DNA from: Pelobates cultripes
Taxonomy: Eukaryota; Chordata; Amphibia; Anura; Pelobatidae
Assembly: GCA_933207985.1 (NCBI GenBank)
Contig: OW240913.1
Coordinates: 329,479,960-329,543,959, forward strand
Direction of reading: 5' to 3'
Length of the DNA: 64,000 nucleotides
Part shown: piece after piece, positions 60,832 through 64,000 of the stretch
Layout: each line of letters begins with the position of its first letter
Position numbering within the stretch: position 1 is the stretch's first letter
Position numbers and translations under genes: made by a program
Notes under the pieces: generated by a model
What the model saw: only the letters and a program-made list of their open reading frames with translations
Databases searched by the model: none
Told to the model about the DNA's origin: nothing

Positions 60832-61165
60832 TGGAACCTTAAGAGTGTGCTCTCTTTTTTCATTTTACAAAAAGTGCAGATTTCAATAGAAATTGGCACT
60901 TATATAAATTAACTTGTTTCACCCCCCGAATGTCAATCTGTAAACTGGTCCTGTTACTTCCTGGTTGCTTAGCTCAGTGAAGCTAAACTACTGAAGAGAC
61001 TGCAATTGCCCAGAGCACCTGCCTTGCAGAGGATTCTCATTAAGCTGCATTTGGAAGTCTGTGATTGGACAGCTGCAGATAGCATGGGCGGAGTTAGAAG
61101 GGGAGGGTTGCAAAGTCTTCAGACAAAAGATTTGCAGCAACAGCCCAAGGCACCACCTTTAGCGT
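60832..61165 (+). mobile_element. MITE/SINE-like repeat, second family
   Basis: Best-preserved copy: GCAGATTTCAATAGAAATTGG, GTTTCACCCCC, TCCTGTTACTTCCTGGTTGC, GCTAAACTACTGAAGAGACTGC, AAGCTGCATTTGGAAGTCTG. Matches 36595-36925 and, reversed, 9250-9415. Confidence 0.65.
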
Positions 61166-62751
61166 ATAGGTACACAGAATAGATAAGCATGACTTTGCAT
61201 GACTGGGTAAATTAGGTCATAGGCTGCATAGTTCTTACCAAATATAGGTCTATTGTATTCACTCAGAACCACCCCACCTCCTATCAAAATGACCACGGAC
61301 TGTTTTGTCATGGGAGGGGGATATTTATCCTAAACGGAATGGACAGTGAAAAAAGTAAACCTTGTACTTGGATTCCAGCAGCCAATAGAACATAAATGAT
61401 CTGCATAATCAGATCTGTCTGAAGTAGAATTACAGCTAGCGTTTACACACACCTCTCATTGCCATCTTACACAAAGCGCATGACTGTCCTGTTTCTCTTT
61501 AAAGCTGCAGCAGCTAGCCTCTCTGTGTTCTTGCTTGCATATCAAGTGGGCCTATATGTGTTCTGCTCACCTGAGCAGAAGTAGGTTATATTTGCATAGA
61601 CATTCAAGCATTTACCTGGCTGCACTATGAGTATAGGTAATTGTCATTGTATACACATTTGTGTAGTGCAGGGTCTGGAACTTCCACTAAGTATAAGAGG
61701 TGAGTGTCAGGGGTCAATATTATTGTTAATTATTACTGAGTTTAGTTTTAAAGATTTCGGTTTTCATTTTGGGTGCATTGATATTGGTGAATAAGGATGC
61801 ATGTATAGACCCAGGGAACTGGAAAGTTAACATATATAATGAAGTTGTCTATTCCTGTTGCTATTATATAATGTTGGAGATGGCTGTTCCATTTAACATT
61901 GTTTTTCAGCTCACATCTTGAACCCACTATGGGTTAAATATGGGTTTAGGATCTCAAATAATACATATTAAACTAAAGCCTTGTTGTAATCATACCAGTA
62001 ATAATGTCAACAATTAAAAATAATCACAAATAATTTTAGCTTTATTAAAACAAAAAAAAAATCCTCTTATTGTAGGAGAAAGAAAATGTGTTCTAACTTC
62101 CTCGGGCTAGTGAAATTAATTGTACTTTTACAAAAAAGGGTTCACCTACTTATAACCTGGATAAGTAAAAATGTTAAAGGAATACATTTGGTTCAAGTAA
62201 AATTTATAGGCAATTTGTTAAAGTAAAAGCACACATTAGAAGGTGCATTAGAGCCACATTGGTTTTAATATGCCACTCAATAACCTGAACAGAGGTTAAA
62301 AATGCAACTTAACCTCCATTAAGTATATTTTTAAATGTTTTAATTTAAAATTATTTGGGGTGTACACTAATAAATATGACAACAGCGTGTTTTTTACCTC
62401 AATTTCCCCTCCCCATCAGTGCTAAGTAGCCTACTGACTTTGCAGCAAGCACTTAATCAGAAAAGATCAAGAAAGGAGGGTTGGTGTTGTCAAGATATCT
62501 CAGGCTGTTAGCCCAGGCATGTCCTTGAAAGCAAGAGACAACGACTTGCGTGAGCCTACAGTATTTGTAAATAATACCATTTCAAATGTAAAACCACAAA
62601 TGTAGTCTGAAATTTAGCAAGACAAAGACAGGACCAGTGCTACCTTAAAGAACATGTGTCACTTCAAAACTATTTTTTATATAATAATCCTTTAATCAAG
62701 TTTTGAAAGGAAATAGATTTGTAAAAAAAAGTATATGTAAAAAAAAAATCC

Positions 62752-62866
62752 GCCATATACATATACACCTTGGGTCAGACAGTGTTTGAAAACCGACACT
62801 TAGTCTCTGTGACACAGAAGCAGGAAAGACCATAGAGACTAACTGTCCGACTCGAGGTGTATGTAA
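62752..62866. repeat. Imperfect inverted repeat
   Basis: ATATACACCTTGGGTCAGACAGT on the left pairs with ACTGTCCGACTCGAGGTGTATGT on the right, separated by about 65 bp. Possibly a small MITE; no target duplication was recognised. Confidence 0.5.
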
Positions 62867-64000
62867 ATGGCTGAAGGATCCTGTCATATACTAGAGATAG
62901 GGTGGAGTTTTGACTCCCCCACTGTGGTTTGAAGATTGGATAATAATAAGGAAGCTAGTGGCAGTCTTTAATGAGTTTAGGTATGCTACAGAAACTTTGA
63001 GCCACAGTAATGCCAGTTTTGGATAGGTCATCCTCTTGCTTGCCCACCTCACAAACAAGATGGAGGACTTCCTGAAAAACCTAGAATAAAATCCTGGCAA
63101 CACACTCCACACCGATGTAGTGAGGAAGCTGAAAGATCTACCCAAATGCCTTTCCTTCTAGTGGTTTTGCCTTGCCTGGCTGACCCGTGTGGTGTGGCTA
63201 TGATATACATAGATACATACACAGATGCAGTTGGTGGACGCTGATGAAAGGTCACTATGTTTTTCAACACTGAAGGAGGGTTACTTTTTTTTTTTTCTCA
63301 GCAAAACCTCAGTGGGCATAGATAGTTGATGGCCTTCAGTATCGAAGAAAAAGCACCCTATCATCACCTGCATCTGCAGAGGGAGCATGCATGGCAAAGC
63401 TTAGCCAGGCAGGGCCAAACCACTCTAATTAAATACTTTTTTTTTTAAAAAGGGGGATTAGCAGCAGAACTAATTTATTTTAAAACTGGGGATTTCTCAA
63501 GACATGTAAGAAAAACGTGATGGGGCAATTAATGACCCACTCACCCGCTCCACCCGTTAATCTTTTTGAAAAATCCCTTTTTTTCAAATTAATTGACTTT
63601 GGCTGCCTGCTTCTAAGGGACTTTGCCCCCTTTCCCCCTTCTCCTTCCGCCCTCTCCCCTCTCCCTCACATTAAAGGACAGTTACTGACATTACACACTG
63701 GCTATTTGGGAAAGCTTAGTTTTCTCACAGTGGAAAAGATGAGGGGGTTGTCAATTGCCCAGTGACATTTTTTTAAACCCTTTATACTCCTGATGCAGCT
63801 GCCAACAATAATACATTAATACAAGATTGAAAATGGAAAACAAACACTCATTATTATAAAAATTCTCACCCTTAATTATGACAAGTTGACAACTCAAAAA
63901 TGGCATAGCAAAAATGTCTGATATTGCATAAACATTAGGATAGGCAATAATGTAGTCATTTTTGCATTTAAGCCTTTGTCCCCACCTTTGTGACCTGTTC

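Larger units (their letters stand above)
49196..64000 (+). other. ush2a: Intron 13 of ush2a, 5' part (at least 14.8 kb)
   Basis: Starts at the gtaag donor after the 642-bp exon and runs off the window. No later open frame shows the laminin EGF cysteine pattern expected of the next usherin exon, so the intron exceeds 14.8 kb here. Stretches 49495-52280, 53740-54240, 55480-56390, 57535-60830 and 61170-64000 hold no element I can name; 56040-56270 has a short pyrimidine-rich open frame of unknown meaning. Confidence 0.85.

Noticed and set aside
63049..63270. Possible coding segment near GGAGGACTTCCTGAAAAACC
   Set aside because: Short frames on both strands with stops and no recognisable domain; insufficient to call a gene or LINE fragment.
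1..64000. tRNA, rRNA or other structured RNA genes
   Set aside because: No cloverleaf with A/B boxes or other familiar RNA signature was recognised by eye; a tRNAscan or Rfam search could overturn this.

Overview
The window is a stretch of vertebrate genomic DNA lying inside one large gene on the + strand. Four exons are present. They encode consecutive laminin-type EGF-like (LE) repeats of usherin (USH2A), at 13155-13350, 19195-19325, 32779-32974 and 48554-49195. Their lengths (196, 131, 196 and 642 bp) and intron phases equal those I remember for human USH2A exons 10-13. All have AG/GT borders and open reading frames, so this is a functional-looking piece of the orthologue. Everything else is intron: the 3' part of intron 9, complete introns 10, 11 and 12 (about 5.8, 13.5 and 15.6 kb), and at least 14.8 kb of intron 13. 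I found no other host gene, RNA gene, promoter or CpG island.

The host is most likely an amphibian, probably a frog. DIRS-type tyrosine-recombinase retrotransposons occur together with several Tc1-like families, many hAT-type non-autonomous elements, L2 and CR1 LINEs and LTR elements. This mix does not fit mammals or birds. The species cannot be fixed from the sequence alone.

Layout. 1-13154: intron 9 with degenerate tandem repeats, LTR-related copies (about 4.1-4.9 kb) and a 5'-truncated L2 LINE (7.77-8.96 kb, minus strand). 13351-19194: intron 10 with a TTAA-flanked MITE, a MITE cluster, a 1.67-kb hAT-type element split by a solo LTR, and a second hAT-type element. 19326-32778: intron 11, the most repeat-dense part, with a ~41-bp minisatellite, a 2.2-kb hAT-type element full of tandem repeats and nested palindromes, a second copy of the intron-10 hAT family, and a decayed DIRS retrotransposon. 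32975-48553: intron 12, mostly AT-rich, with CR1 3' ends, a complete Tc1-like transposon with an intact 338-aa transposase (39802-41363), and a decayed L2 hosting a solo LTR. 49196-64000: intron 13 with a dead Tc1-like element, a 70-nt-arm palindrome, TG-rich minisatellites and L2 fragments.

The four exons act together as one extracellular module of usherin, a stereocilia and photoreceptor adhesion protein. The mobile elements have no evident role in the gene. The element most worth attention is the Tc1-like transposon: TA target duplication, matching 25-bp termini, internal transposase-site-like repeats and a full DDE triad with unusual DD37E spacing. I found no convincing previously unknown biological system. 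Boundaries given with target-site duplications are read directly from the sequence; family names without such evidence rest on resemblance.
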